NCBI GenBank assembly: GCA_022578965.1
Contig: MU401071.1
Location: forward strand, 1 to 10,986
Direction: 5' to 3'
Source: Xylaria sp. FL1777
Taxonomy: Eukaryota; Ascomycota; Sordariomycetes; Xylariales; Xylariaceae
DNA length: 10,986 nt
The notes beneath the pieces are model-generated. The model made no database searches. It saw only the letters and a program-made list of their open reading frames with translations, and was not told the origin of the DNA. Positions 1 to 10,205 of this stretch are shown here, piece after piece. The stretch's first letter is position 1. Each line of letters starts with the position of its first letter. Both the position numbers and the translations under genes were made by a program.

Positions 1-3000
1 TAAGTTTAAAACAAATTATATAAAATAAATAAACTAGTAAAAATTAATATATATATTAATATAGCTATTATAATTAATTAATAATTATTTAATTAATATT
101 TTAAAACTAAAAAAACTAAAAAAAACAAAAAAAAAAATATTTAAAAAAATATTAAACAAAAATTTAAGCAAATTAATAAAGTCCAAAAATAATAATCTTA
201 AAATATATTTAAAGTTAAATATTATAACTATAAAAAAAAAAACACTTTTAAAAACAATGCTAATTTAAAAAAAAAAACAAAAAAAAAAGCTATAAAAAAA
301 AAAAAATCTTTTAACTTAAAAAAAAAGTATAAGTTATAAAAGTTTAAAATAATAAAAAACAATAAAGCAATTTAAAAAATATGTTTTTAAAACAAAAGTA
401 TAAAGTTATTATTTTAAGTTAAAACAAAAGTATTACATTAAATAAATTTAAATGTTTTATTTATATAAGTTAAAATAAATAAACATATAAATATTATTTA
501 AAAGCTTTATAATTATTAAAATAAATTATAAAAAGATATATTTGCTATATAAACAATTAAAGTTATTTAATATATAACTTAAAAAAATAGTTTAACTAAA
601 AGTAGCAAACAATAAAAAGTAATAAATTAACACAGTTAGCAAACTTATAAAACTATAAAAACTTTAAACTATTAAAGCTTAAAATATAGCTTAAAAAAAA
701 GTTATATTTAAAAAAACAAAATTATAACTATAAATAGTATAGTTATTAAACTAATTATAAATTATTAAAACACTTAATTGCTAAATAAACTTAAAAAAAT
801 AAAACCTATAAAACTTTAAAGCAAAAACAAATAAAATTAAAAGCTATAAAAAATATTATAAAGAAAAAACTAATAAAAATAAATAAAATATTTCTATAGC
901 TTAAACTGCTTTAAATGTAACAAAATAAAAAAGCATTAATAGTTAACACAAAAACTAATATGTTTTAAAAACTAAAACTAGCAATTTAACTAATTGTTAA
1001 AAGTTATTATTATAATAAAACCATAATAAAAAACAATAATAATATTTTATGCTTAAAAGATTTAAAACATAATAAAATACTATAAAATTGCTATATAATA
1101 TATTATTGCTATTAATATTTATTTAATAAACTAAAAAATAATTAGTTTTTTAAACAAATTACAAAAATAGAAATATAGAACTTTTATAAATTAAAGTAGT
1201 TAGTTGTAACTATAATTTACTACAAAAATTTATAAGGATTTATAACATTTAAAAAAAATTTTAACTGTATTTATAACATTATTTTAAAAAAATATAAAAA
1301 TAATTACTATAGATATTATTAGTTAATTAAAGCATAATTATATTAAAAAATAGTTGCTAAAAGCAAAAAAGCTTAAAAACTGCGATTTAAAGCTTAACTA
1401 AAAGCAAAAATAAAACAAAGCATAATAATATTTAAAGTACAAAATAAAACAAGTATTTAAACATTTTATAAAAAAAAATCAAAAAATAAAATAAGCATTT
1501 ATTAAAAAAGTAATAAATAGCTAAAAAAACTAAAGCTTTATATAAAGTTTAATATAATAACTAGCAAAACTAATTTAAAGTTAAACTTATATATTAAAAA
1601 AAAAAATATAACACTTTAATTAATTTAAAAATATAAGCTAATATAATTTTACTTAAAATAGCAAAATAAAATAAAATTTTTTAAAAATATAAGCAAAAAT
1701 CTTAAAAAATTAAAAGATTTAATAAAAGTACTTTTAGCTATAATAATAATTATATATTTAAAAAAACTAAACTTTTTAATATATTTATATAAAAATACAA
1801 AAAACAAATTATATTAAAGATTGCTAATATATTTAATTATAATATTATTTTAAAAATACTATAGCTAAAAACTAGCAACTTTTTAATTTAATAAAAAGCA
1901 AAAACTATTAATTAAAAAAATAAAAAATAAAGCAAAAAAATTAGAAAAATTGCAAAAAAAATCTTAAACAAAATACTAAAAATATATTATAAATTTTACA
2001 AACTATTCAAAAAAAGAAAAAAAGAAAAACTTTTTAAATATAGCTTATAGAACTATTATATTCTTATTAAAAAAAAATGTTAACTAAAGCTTTATTAAGT
2101 ATACTATATAAGCTTAAACAAAACAGACGCTTTATAAAAATATATTTAAAAAAATCTAGCAAAAGAATTTTTGAAAAAATCTTAGTTATTTGTTAAATAT
2201 CCTATAGTGCTAATACTTAAAATAAAAAATAAAAAACAACTAATTAATAAAAAAAAAAAACCAATATAACAAATAATAGTTAACTATTAATTATTAAATG
2301 TAATTATTATTGCAAATAAATATTTTTTTACTTTATTAGTAACTATAAAAAAAAACATTAGCTAAATAAAATAGTTTATAATAGTTAATATCTTAAATAA
2401 ATATTATGCTATTAAAATAGCTAAAAAAAAAAAATAAAAAACTGCTATATAAATAGTATATAAACTATATAAGTATATAGTTATATTATAAAAACTATAA
2501 AACGTATTAACTAGCTTTTAATATATAATAATAACAATTTTACAGAAGTTTTTAAATAAATTTGTGTTTATTTATTTAAATAATATCTTAATTTATTTTA
2601 AAACACTAAAAAAACATAAAAAACATATAACTTAAGTATTAAAAACATTTAAACAAGCAAAATTATAACTTAACATAAAAAAATATATATAGCATATATA
2701 AAAAATTAACTTTTTAAGATTTATAATTACTTTAAAACAAATATAAATTTAATAGTTAAAAATTAATATAGTATAAAACTAAAAAATACTTAATTTAGTT
2801 ACTATTATAAACATATAACAAGCATTAAAATTTTTAAACTATGTTTAAATGTTAATTTAAAACTTTAAAAAAATAGCATTTTACTTTATAAAATATACAA
2901 AAAAAAAATATAAAAAAAAATCTTTTTTAATTTTAAAAGAAGCTTAAAAAGCTTTTAAAAAACTAAAACTAAAAGTTACTTTTAACTTTATAGTTAAACT

Positions 3001-3580
3001 ACCTAATTTATAAAAAAAAAAGAAGCTAAAAATAAATGCTTTAGATAATATAATTATAAAAGTTTTAAAACAACTAAAAAACAACAAAAAATAGCACTTA
3101 ATAGCTTATTACTTTAAAGCATTATAAAACGTAGCATTATAATACTTTATATATAATAAAAAACTGCTTGTAATTATTATAGCACTTAAAAAATAAGAAC
3201 TGTTTTTTATAGGAACTATAAAGCTAATTAAAATTTATTTAAATTATTAAAACTTAACGAAATTTATAACTATGCAAAAAATTACTAAATAACATAAAAA
3301 TTAAATAGTTTTTCTTTTTAAATTTAACTTTAAAATATGTTACATTAAAAGAAAAAAAAACATTTAAGCAAACATATTAAGCTAACAAAGTTAAAAAGGA
3401 TTTAAAGTTTTAAAAAAAAACATTTAAATATTACATTTTTAAAAAAATAAAAGCTTAAAAGTTAAAATTATACTTAAGAACTTTATAAATATATAGCTAT
3501 AATAAGCTTATAATTTAAAAAAGTTAGCATAGCTATAAAAGCATAAAAAATTAAAAAATAATAAGCTAATATATAAACGC
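1..3580. other. Decayed A-rich DNA, no gene recognised
   Basis: This stretch holds no gene, RNA gene or repeat that I can identify. Its clearest property is strand asymmetry. Much of it is A-rich on the + strand; for example positions 121-180 contain 43 A, 13 T, 3 C and 1 G by hand count. Long A runs are common (such as 13 A at 294-306). If G-to-A mutation made much of the A excess, the + strand was originally purine-rich, as the sense strand of a transposon coding region often is. That is inference; no protein similarity survives that I can read. Copies of elements absent from the rest of this window may be hidden here. Confidence 0.6.
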
Positions 3581-3962
3581 AAAGTTTACTTACTAAAATT
3601 TTTATAAAACAAGTTTATTAAAAAATTTTATAAACATTTATTATATAAACATTAAAAAACAACAAAAACAGTTTAATAATTATAAAAAAAGTACAATTTT
3701 TTAAAACTATAAAACATAGTTAAATTTATTATAAAAAAGTGCAATATTTATAATAAAGCTAAAGCAGCTTAATATAAGCTTTATAAACTACTATAACTTA
3801 TATAAATATTTAAACGAATATAATATACTATTATTTAAGATTTTATTATAGCATTACTTTTATTAATTAATTTAGTTATAAAAATATAATATAATAAAAT
3901 ATAAGTTATTATTAATAAATTTACTAAATATGCTTACTTTTTATTGTTTAAAAAAAATGTAA
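3581..3962. repeat. Repeat R, copy 1
   Basis: This segment aligns without any gap to 10605-10986 at a constant offset of 7024. By hand I count 39 mismatches in 382 columns (about 90% identity): 38 transitions and one transversion (T/A at 3684 against 10708). The C or G state is kept in copy 1 at 17 sites and in copy 2 at 21 sites, so both copies were mutated to a similar degree after they separated. Similarity starts at about 3581; the bases to the left do not match. The right end is unknown because copy 2 runs into the window edge, so the repeat may extend beyond 3962. It has no coding capacity and its original element type cannot be told. Confidence 0.9.
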
Positions 3963-4449
3963 TAGCTAAATAACTTATATATACTTTTATACGCTAATAT
4001 TTAAATAAGCATAAGCTACTAAAAAAAATTGTTTTAAACTAAAATAAATTGTTTACTTTTAAGTTTAAAACTAGTTTTTTTAAATTTATTAGTATTAAAC
4101 TAAAGTTTTTAACTGCTTACTACTTATAAACAAATAAACAAACAAAAAAACTAAACTAAATATTAAAACAATATTTATAAAGTTATATTAACTACTAATA
4201 AAACAATTAAATAAAACTATTATTAATAGCATAGATTTTATATAATATATTAATAAATAAAAACATAAATATATTTTTGCATAAAGCTGTTTATAAATAG
4301 CAAGCAATTATTAAAAAACAAAAAAAAACATTAATAAAAGCATCTGTTATTTTAACTATAATACTTTAAGCAAAAACTATTATAATAAAAATTAAAACGT
4401 TATAAGCTAAACTATAATTATATTTTTAATTTTTATAATAATAGATGTT
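3963..4449. other. AT-rich spacer between repeat R and element E
   Basis: About 490 bases of AT-rich sequence with no gene. It lies between the part of repeat R that can be aligned and the sharp left edge of element E copy A. It may be the continuation of repeat R, because the matching copy at the right edge of the window is cut off. It contains A-rich and T-rich runs, and I see no tandem array or hairpin of note. Confidence 0.5.
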
Positions 4450-4985
4450 AGTATACTATAATAAAAAATAAACTAAAGAACTAACTTTTAAAAAAAAAAA
4501 CAAAGTTTATTTGCTATAATAAAAATAAAATATAAATATTAATATCTTTTAAATTAAAACAAAACAACTAAGCAATAAATTAAAATTTAAAAAACTTAGC
4601 TTTTTTAAAATTAAAAAAGTTATTTTATGTACTAACTATAAACTATTATTACTAAAAAATATATAAATTTACTTTATTTTTTATATTTTTTTATTAAAAC
4701 TAGCACTTATTAAAATACTTATTAAAATATAACTAAAAATAAAAACAAATTAAAACGTTTATAAAGTTAAAAATATATTAGATTTTTATTAAAACAATAA
4801 AAACCTAAAGTATTTTATTAAATAAAAAAAATATTTATATGCTAATAATACTTAAAAACTTAAAAAACACTTAAAAACTGCTAAAGTAGTTATAAATTAG
4901 TTTTATTGCTAACATTTTAACTGCTTAAAATTAAAAAAAAAAAGTTAACTTTAAAAAAAACACCTAAAAAATTTTAATTAAACTT
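4450..4985. repeat. Element E copy A, conserved head block
   Basis: This block aligns to 8961-9496 with no gaps at offset 4511. By hand I count 53 mismatches in 536 columns (about 90% identity), 45 of them transitions. The eight transversions cluster near 4801-4807 and near the right end (4924-4970), where the alignment weakens. In the first 231 columns 17 of 18 differences are transitions, split almost evenly as to which copy kept the C or G. That is expected if both copies were mutated independently after duplication. Confidence 0.88.
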
Positions 4986-4994
4986 AAATAAAAT

Positions 4995-5260
4995 AGCTTG
5001 TGCTGCTTTAGCTTACTTTTTTTGTTATTTTTGCTTTTTTACTAGCGCTTTTTGTTTTTTTTTAATGCGTTTTATTTTGTTTAGTTTGTTTAAAAACTAA
5101 AGCTTTTGTTAAACTATTTTAATACTTTTTGTTTTTAAAAAACGTTTTTATATATAAAGCTAAGCTAACTTGCTTAAAATAAAGTTAAAGCTATTTTAAG
5201 CTTGTTTTAATTTTTTTTGGACTAAAAGTAGCTATTACTTTGTTTGCTTTTTTTTTTTCT
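4995..5260. other. T-rich block with reversed strand skew (copy A)
   Basis: The + strand switches abruptly from A-rich to T-rich here. Positions 5041-5100 hold 34 T, 13 A, 8 G and 5 C by hand count, with recurrent GCTTTTT and TTTTTGTTT motifs. Copy B has a comparable T-rich block at about 9521-9760 in the same relative position, so the switch belongs to element E and is not chance. Under G-to-A / C-to-T decay this implies an originally pyrimidine-rich + strand, perhaps a polypyrimidine tract or the sense strand of something on the minus strand. No reading frame supports a gene. Confidence 0.55.
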
Positions 5261-5553
5261 TAAAATAACAGTGTTTAAAAACTATATTGCTAATTAAGTT
5301 AATTAAAACTTCTAATCTGTTATAAAAGCAACTAGCACGTATGCATTTAAAACAACAAAACATATTATTTATTATTTTGCATGTTAATAACTAATTAAAG
5401 CAGCAAAAGCAAAGCATAACTTTATAGCTAGTAAAATCAATAAAAAAAGCAAAAACAAATCTTTATTTTGTTTTAAATAAGCGGTTAGTTTTTTTAATGC
5501 GCTTTAATATTATAACATATAAAAAAAAAAGAAAAAAAAAATATTTATAGAAA

Positions 5554-5600
5554 ATTATTAAAACAACAATTTTAAAAAAAGAGAAATAATATTATAAAAT
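5554..5600. repeat. Short conserved block in the variable middle of element E (copy A)
   Basis: This roughly 47-bp block matches 10052-10098 at offset 4498. It ends in an identical ATAATATTATAAAAT. The offset differs from those of the head (4511) and tail (4521), which places indels on both sides of it. It serves as an anchor showing that copies A and B are homologous throughout and do not merely share their ends. Confidence 0.7.
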
Positions 5601-5697
5601 TAGCATAAAGGTAGCTTTTAAAGCAGCTTAATGCTTTTATATATATTATACACTTTTTCTTTTGCTAGCTAAAGCTAAAGTTATATAATAACTTACT

Positions 5698-5801
5698 TAG
5701 CTTATTAAGCTTATAATAATCTAAAGCTTACTAAGCTTACAATAATTTAAAGCTTACTAAGCTTATAATAATTTAGTGCTTACTAAACTTGCAGTAATTT
5801 A
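5698..5801. repeat. 26-bp tandem array, four units (element E copy A)
   Basis: Four consecutive 26-bp units begin at 5698, 5724, 5750 and 5776. Units 2 and 3 differ by one transition (C/T in AAGCTTAC against AAGCTTAT). Unit 1 and unit 4 are more diverged, unit 4 by several transitions plus changes at its start. Each of the first three units carries AAGCTT-like motifs and ends in AATAATTTA or a close variant. The array lies between the variable middle and the conserved tail. The corresponding place in copy B holds a different tandem array with 38-bp units. Confidence 0.9.
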
Positions 5802-5805
5802 AAAA

Positions 5806-6083
5806 AAATTACTACTTTTTCTACTTTTTTTTTGTTTATATAATTATGCATTTCTTATATTTAATTACTTATTTAGTTTTAGTTTTTTAGCTATTAATTT
5901 CTTATAACTGCTAAGCACTAATATATTTATTACTTTTAATCCCTTAAGACCCCTATTAATATACAGTAGTAAAAGTACCTCAAAAATTTCCTTAATAAAC
6001 CACCGTTAAAGATTCTATTGTTACTTGCAAATTAAAACCCTAAAAGCAAACCCGTTATATTAATATATAATAAGTCCGTTATA
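5806..6083. repeat. Element E copy A, conserved tail with least-mutated island
   Basis: The tail matches about 10326-10604. From 5941 to 6083 it aligns without gaps at offset 4521 and shows 23 mismatches in 143 columns, all transitions. Copy A keeps the C or G at 18 of these sites. This is the only place in the window with frequent CC, CCC and TC, so it is closest to the ancestral sequence. The stretch 6047-6072 is identical in both copies and includes CCCGTTATA followed by the palindrome TATATTAATATA. CCGTTATA occurs at 6052-6059 and again at 6076-6083, the second copy forming the very end of the element. Confidence 0.85.
6052..6083. repeat. Terminal direct repeat CCGTTATA around an AT palindrome
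   Basis: CCGTTATA at 6052-6059 and 6076-6083 flank an AT-rich core containing the perfect palindrome TATATTAATATA. In copy B the first motif is intact (10573-10580), and the second reads TTGTTATA (10597-10604), two C-to-T changes from the first. The second motif ends exactly where similarity between copies A and B stops. This looks like a structural end of element E, for example a recombinase or end-recognition site, but that role is inference. Confidence 0.6.
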
Positions 6084-6584
6084 TAAGCTTTAAAATATTA
6101 TGTAAATATATATATAATTAAAAAATAAGCTTGCATAAAAAATCCTTACATAACTACTTTTTAAACTTGTTTTAAAGTATTTTAAAAAAACAATTATATA
6201 AATTATATAACTATTATATAGCTTAGCTAAATTAAAGCTATATTAGTTTAAGATTTACTACTAATATTACTGTAAAAAACTTAGTATAATAGTTTTTATA
6301 TATAACCTATGTTTATTATTTATATTAGGACTTTTATACAAATTTAATATTATAAGTTTATAAACAAACAATATATTTAGCTTTGCTATACTTAAATTTT
6401 TAACAAAAAAAAAACATAAGTTATATAAAGCAAAGTTTTATATAAAGCTAAAAAAAACTTTATAATAAAATTACTTTATTAAATTTAACAGTAGTTAAGT
6501 TACTTTTTTGTATAAAAAAAATATAACATTTATGCAAAAAAGCTAAGCAAATTAACTAGCTTTAATTAACCTTTATATAAAAAA

Positions 6585-6633
6585 TGCTATATAGCAATAT
6601 GTTTTTTAACGTATATATAGCGCTTATATAAGC
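6585..6633. repeat. Two perfect 12-bp palindromes
   Basis: TGCTATATAGCA at 6585-6596 and GCTTATATAAGC at 6622-6633 are each perfect 12-bp palindromes, 25 bases apart. In RIP-mutated DNA the retained GC dinucleotide is itself self-complementary and TA is over-represented, so such palindromes arise more often than usual. A binding-site role is possible but not supported by anything else nearby. Confidence 0.6.
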
Positions 6634-7490
6634 AGCATTTGTTAATTAAAAGCTATATATAACTTTATAGCTATTGCTTAAATAACTAATTTAACACTAG
6701 CAAATATTAAAAATTTAAACTATAAAGTTAAATAATAAATAAATAATTATAATTATAAATTAATGTTTATACTTTTAAATTTAAGCTATATAAAACTGTT
6801 TATTTTTATAGATAGTTTATTTATAAATAATACTAATATAACTTTATAACTTAGATTTATTATTATATTTGTAATAAAGCACCGTATAAAAAAAAACCTA
6901 GCTTTTAAAATTAAAAGAAATATTATACATTAAAACTCTAGCAAATATAAGCAAGTAACGCAAAGTATACTAGCTAGTAAATTATATAGCATAATAAATA
7001 GCTTTAATAACGCTATAGCTTTTTATATAACGCTTTAAAAAATTATAGCTACGCTAAAAATATTTTTAATTTTTGCTATACTATATTTAAACTTAAAATC
7101 GTTATATAAGTGTTTAATAAAGCTAAAAACTACTTAAAAAAAATGCTTTATAATTAATATTATATTATTTAAAAAGTTGTATAAAAAAAGAAAAATTTTT
7201 GAAGTATAATAAATTAATAATAAAAATAATCTAGCTAACGCATTTATAAAAAAAATACTAAACTAAGCGCTAAAAACCTTAATATTTATAAACTAGCTAA
7301 CTATATAAATAAAAGCATTCGTAAAAAAAAAGTAAAAATAACTTTTATACAAACAAATTAAAAAAAGAAAATCAAAAAAATACTTTTATATAAAAATCGT
7401 TATAATAATTATATAATAAGTAAAAAAGCAACAAGCAAATATATTTAATTTTAAAAAAAACACTAAAAACTATAAAATATCGTAAATTTT

Positions 7491-7549
7491 ACATTTCTTT
7501 TTGTACGATTATTTTTTAAGCTATATATAAATGCTTAACATTTCTTTTT
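7491..7549. repeat. Short direct repeat in a less mutated patch
   Basis: ACATTTCTTTTT occurs at 7491-7502 and again at 7538-7549. The patch also keeps TC and CC dinucleotides, which are rare elsewhere in the window, and has a T-rich + strand. It may be a small fragment that is younger or was not targeted by the mutator. No gene is visible. Confidence 0.45.
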
Positions 7550-8088
7550 ACCTTTTTTACTAAACTATTATGCAACACTTAACCTTTTTTCATTTATTTA
7601 AATATAATAATTATAATAAGCACTATATAATTATTAAACATATATAATATATATATTACCTTAAAATCTTACTACTTATTAGCAACCTTAAAATAAAAAG
7701 CTTTTGTAGTTTATATAAGCATTTTAGCTGCATAAAGCAATTATAATACTACGTAACTAAATAAGTACTGCATAAAAGTAGCCTTTATAACAAATTATTT
7801 AAGCTATAATAAAAGCAATTAAAGCACTATATAAAATCTAAACTTTAATATTAATTAAAAGCATTAATGCAACTTAAAACTTATTACCTTTTATATAATA
7901 AACAATTATTAGTAAACTACTTAAATAATAAGCTATACAAAAAAAAAACAAAAATATATATTTATACATAGCAACTAAAAAAACAATTAATTGCTAAAAT
8001 TACTAGTTAATAGTTATATAACGTTATAACCACTGTTTTAGCTTATAACGTAAAGCTAGCAACTATTAATATTATATTATAATAAAGC

Positions 8089-8181
8089 AGCTATTATATA
8101 AATATATATATGTATATATATAAGTATATATATAAAAATAACTAAAAGTAAAGCTATTATAAATATATATATATACGTATA
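8089..8181. repeat. TA-rich microsatellite with duplicated unit
   Basis: Two related segments, starting at 8089 and 8152, each read AGCTATTATAAA or a close variant followed by a TATATA tract interrupted once by a GTATA or CGTATA step. The first continues into a further TATATATA tract up to about 8133. The 63-bp spacing suggests a local tandem duplication followed by slippage in the TA tracts. The tracts can extrude as cruciforms, but no function can be assigned. Confidence 0.65.
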
Positions 8182-9520
8182 AAGTAGCTAATAGTAAAAT
8201 AAGCAGCTATATAAAATAAAAGGTTTAAAAATATAAAAGTAATAAAAGGCACTATAAAATTTAAGCTTTTTTTATAAACAAAGCTTAGCTTTTATACTTT
8301 AATATATTACTAAACTTACTGCTATATAAAAAAAAAACCTTTAATTAACTTTAGTGTAAATTGCTTACTACTAATACTTTACTTTATACTATTAGCTAAC
8401 GTTAATTAGCTATATAACAATAAAAATAAAGAACTTTAATTATACTAGCAATAATTAAACCGCATAAAAGTTTAAGTGCTTTACTTAAAAAGTAACTACT
8501 TTTAAACTTAGGCTTTATATAACTATAAAGTTTAAAAAAAGCAAACATATAAGCAACCCTTTTTTTGCAAAAACTAAAATATTAAATGTTTAACTTTTTA
8601 TAAAACTATTCTTTTTTATTTCTTTTAAATAGCATTATACAAAAAGAATTACAACTAAAAAAAAAGTAGCTAGTGTTAAAATAACTAATTATTAGTTATA
8701 ACTTCTATATATAGTACGTATAATAAGTTTTGCATAAAGACCACTTTATATAAAAGCTATTGCATAAACCGAAATAATCTTAGTATTAGCTTAGTTTATA
8801 TGCTAATAAAGTTCTTATATATAAAAAAGAACCTTTGCTTTATATAAACCTTTTTTTCTCTTAAATATATAAAATATAAACAGCTTATAATACAAAGATT
8901 ATTATACTTTATTTTAGCACATATATGTTAAACGTACGATTGTATAAAGCTTATTCAACAAGTATACTATAATAAAAAACGAACTAAAAAACTAACTTTT
9001 AAAAAAGAAAACAAAGTTTATTTGCTATAATAAAAATAAAATGCAAACATTAATATTTTTTAAATTAAAATAAAATAACTAAGCAATAAATTAAAATTTA
9101 AAAAATTTAGCTCTTTTAAAATTAAAAAAGTTATTTTATTTATTAACTATAAATTATTATTATTAAAAAACATACAAATTTACTTTATTTTTTATATTTT
9201 TTTATTAAAACTAGTATTTATTAAAACACTTATTAAAACATAACTAAAAATAAAAACAAATTAAAACATTTATAAAGTTAAAAATATATTAAATTTTTGT
9301 TAAAACAATAATAACATTAAGTATTTTATTAAATAAAAAAAATATTTATATATTAATAATACTTAAAAACTTAAAAAATACTTAAAAACTGCTAAAATAA
9401 TTATAAACTAGTTTTACTATTAATACTTTAACTAGCTAAAGCTAAAAAAAAAAAATTAACTTTAAATAAAACGTTTAGCACGTTTTAATTAAACTTTAAA
9501 AAAACAACTAGCAATAATTA

Positions 9521-9760
9521 TGCTACTTTAATGTACTATTTTTATTTTTTAGCTATATAATGCTTTTTTGCTTTAATTTGCTTAAGCTTTTTTAAACTAC
9601 TTAAACTACAAACTATAGCAATAGTTATTTTTTTTTGCTATAATTTTTTTTATTGCTTAAAATAGCAGATTTTTGCATTTATTTTTTTATGCTTTTTTAT
9701 TAGCAAGTTTAATTTATTTTTTAGTTTTTTGTGCTAAAAAATAAGCTATTATATTTGCTT
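9521..9760. other. T-rich block with reversed strand skew (copy B)
   Basis: The + strand is T-rich with recurrent GCTTTTTT and TTATTTTTT runs, in contrast to the A-rich head of the element and the A-rich stretch near 9980-10090. It occupies the position equivalent to 4995-5260 in copy A, but the two blocks align poorly base by base. The shared skew with low sequence identity suggests a low-complexity tract that has changed by slippage as well as by point mutation. Confidence 0.5.
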
Positions 9761-10051
9761 TAAAAATAAACCTCTAGCATTATAATTTGCTTGTTTAGCT
9801 ATAATATATTTAACATATTAATTAAAGTTAAATTTTAACATTAAACGTTTTATGCTATAATAATTGCAGCAAAAGCATAAAGCTATTTTAATTAATTTTA
9901 GTTTAATAAAAAAAAGCAAAGCAAAGTTTTATTAAGCTTTTTATTTAAAACATAACAAGCAAGGTTTTTTAAAAACCTTATTAAACATAATAAGCACAAA
10001 AAACAAAAAACAAAAAATAAAAGAAAAAAACTTACAAAAAAAAAATATAAA

Positions 10052-10098
10052 ATTGTTAAAACAATAATTATAAAAAAAAGAAAATAATATTATAAAAT
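10052..10098. repeat. Short conserved block in the variable middle of element E (copy B)
   Basis: Counterpart of 5554-5600. It preserves the homology register between the diverged middle parts of copies A and B and lies about 110 bases before the tandem array of this copy. Confidence 0.7.
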
Positions 10099-10205
10099 AA
10101 GCTAACTAAGCTAGTTAAAAAGCTAAATATAAAAAAAATATATGCAAAAAAAGTTTTATTTGTTAAAAAAATATATATTTAAACTACTATAAAGGTTTAA
10201 TATAT

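Larger units (their letters stand above)
4450..6083. mobile_element. Element E, copy A (decayed transposon-like repeat)
   Basis: This 1634-bp segment is collinear with 8961-10604 (1644 bp). The left edge is sharp: both copies begin with AGTATACTATAATAAAAAA, while the bases just upstream differ. The right edge is sharp after a shared GTTATA. The head and tail align without gaps at offsets 4511 and 4521; the middle is diverged and includes indels. Sub-parts are a conserved head, a T-rich block, a variable middle, a tandem array and a conserved tail. I see no TG...CA ends, no terminal inverted repeats and no convincing target-site duplication, so the class is open: a non-autonomous element, a long terminal repeat, or a segment of a larger transposon. 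Copy A is less mutated than copy B in the tail (C or G kept at 18 of 23 differing sites). Confidence 0.8.
6084..8960. other. Decayed AT-rich DNA between the two copies of element E, no gene
   Basis: About 2.9 kb without a supportable gene. It is not shared with the flanking E copies. Its composition is less A-skewed than the left part of the window, with many AGCTATATA-type motifs. In 6961-7320 I counted 36 C residues: 18 follow G, 14 follow A, 3 follow T and 1 follows C. Slightly less degraded patches occur near 7488-7600 and 8500-8960, where TTTCTTTTT, ACCTTTT and CAACCC survive. If the E copies were long terminal repeats, this would be the internal region of one element, but I see no remnant of retrotransposon proteins. 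Confidence 0.55.

Noticed and set aside
4440..4460. TGTTAG just before the left end of element E as an LTR-style TG terminus.
   Set aside because: Copy B has CAACA at the same place (8956-8960), so the TG is outside the shared repeat and cannot be its terminus.
5698..5801. Evenly spaced repeats that could suggest a CRISPR array.
   Set aside because: The 26-bp units are directly contiguous with no unique spacers, lie inside a decayed eukaryotic-type repeat, and have no associated genes.
6036..6047. AAAACCCTAAAA resembles one fungal telomere unit (CCCTAA).
   Set aside because: Only a single unit is present, inside a conserved transposon-like tail and again in copy B at the matching place. There is no tandem telomeric array.
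4450..6083. Terminal inverted repeats of a DNA transposon at the ends of element E.
   Set aside because: The reverse complement of the right end (TATAACGGACTTATT) does not match the left end (AGTATACTATAATAA) beyond what AT-richness gives.
8097..8133. TATATA tracts as promoters or TATA boxes.
   Set aside because: TATATA occurs throughout the window by composition, and there is no gene downstream.
8811..8832. Inverted repeat GTTCTT...AAGAAC as a terminator or operator.
   Set aside because: The arms are only six bases, no transcript-bearing gene is adjacent, and such short inverted repeats are expected by chance in DNA of this composition.
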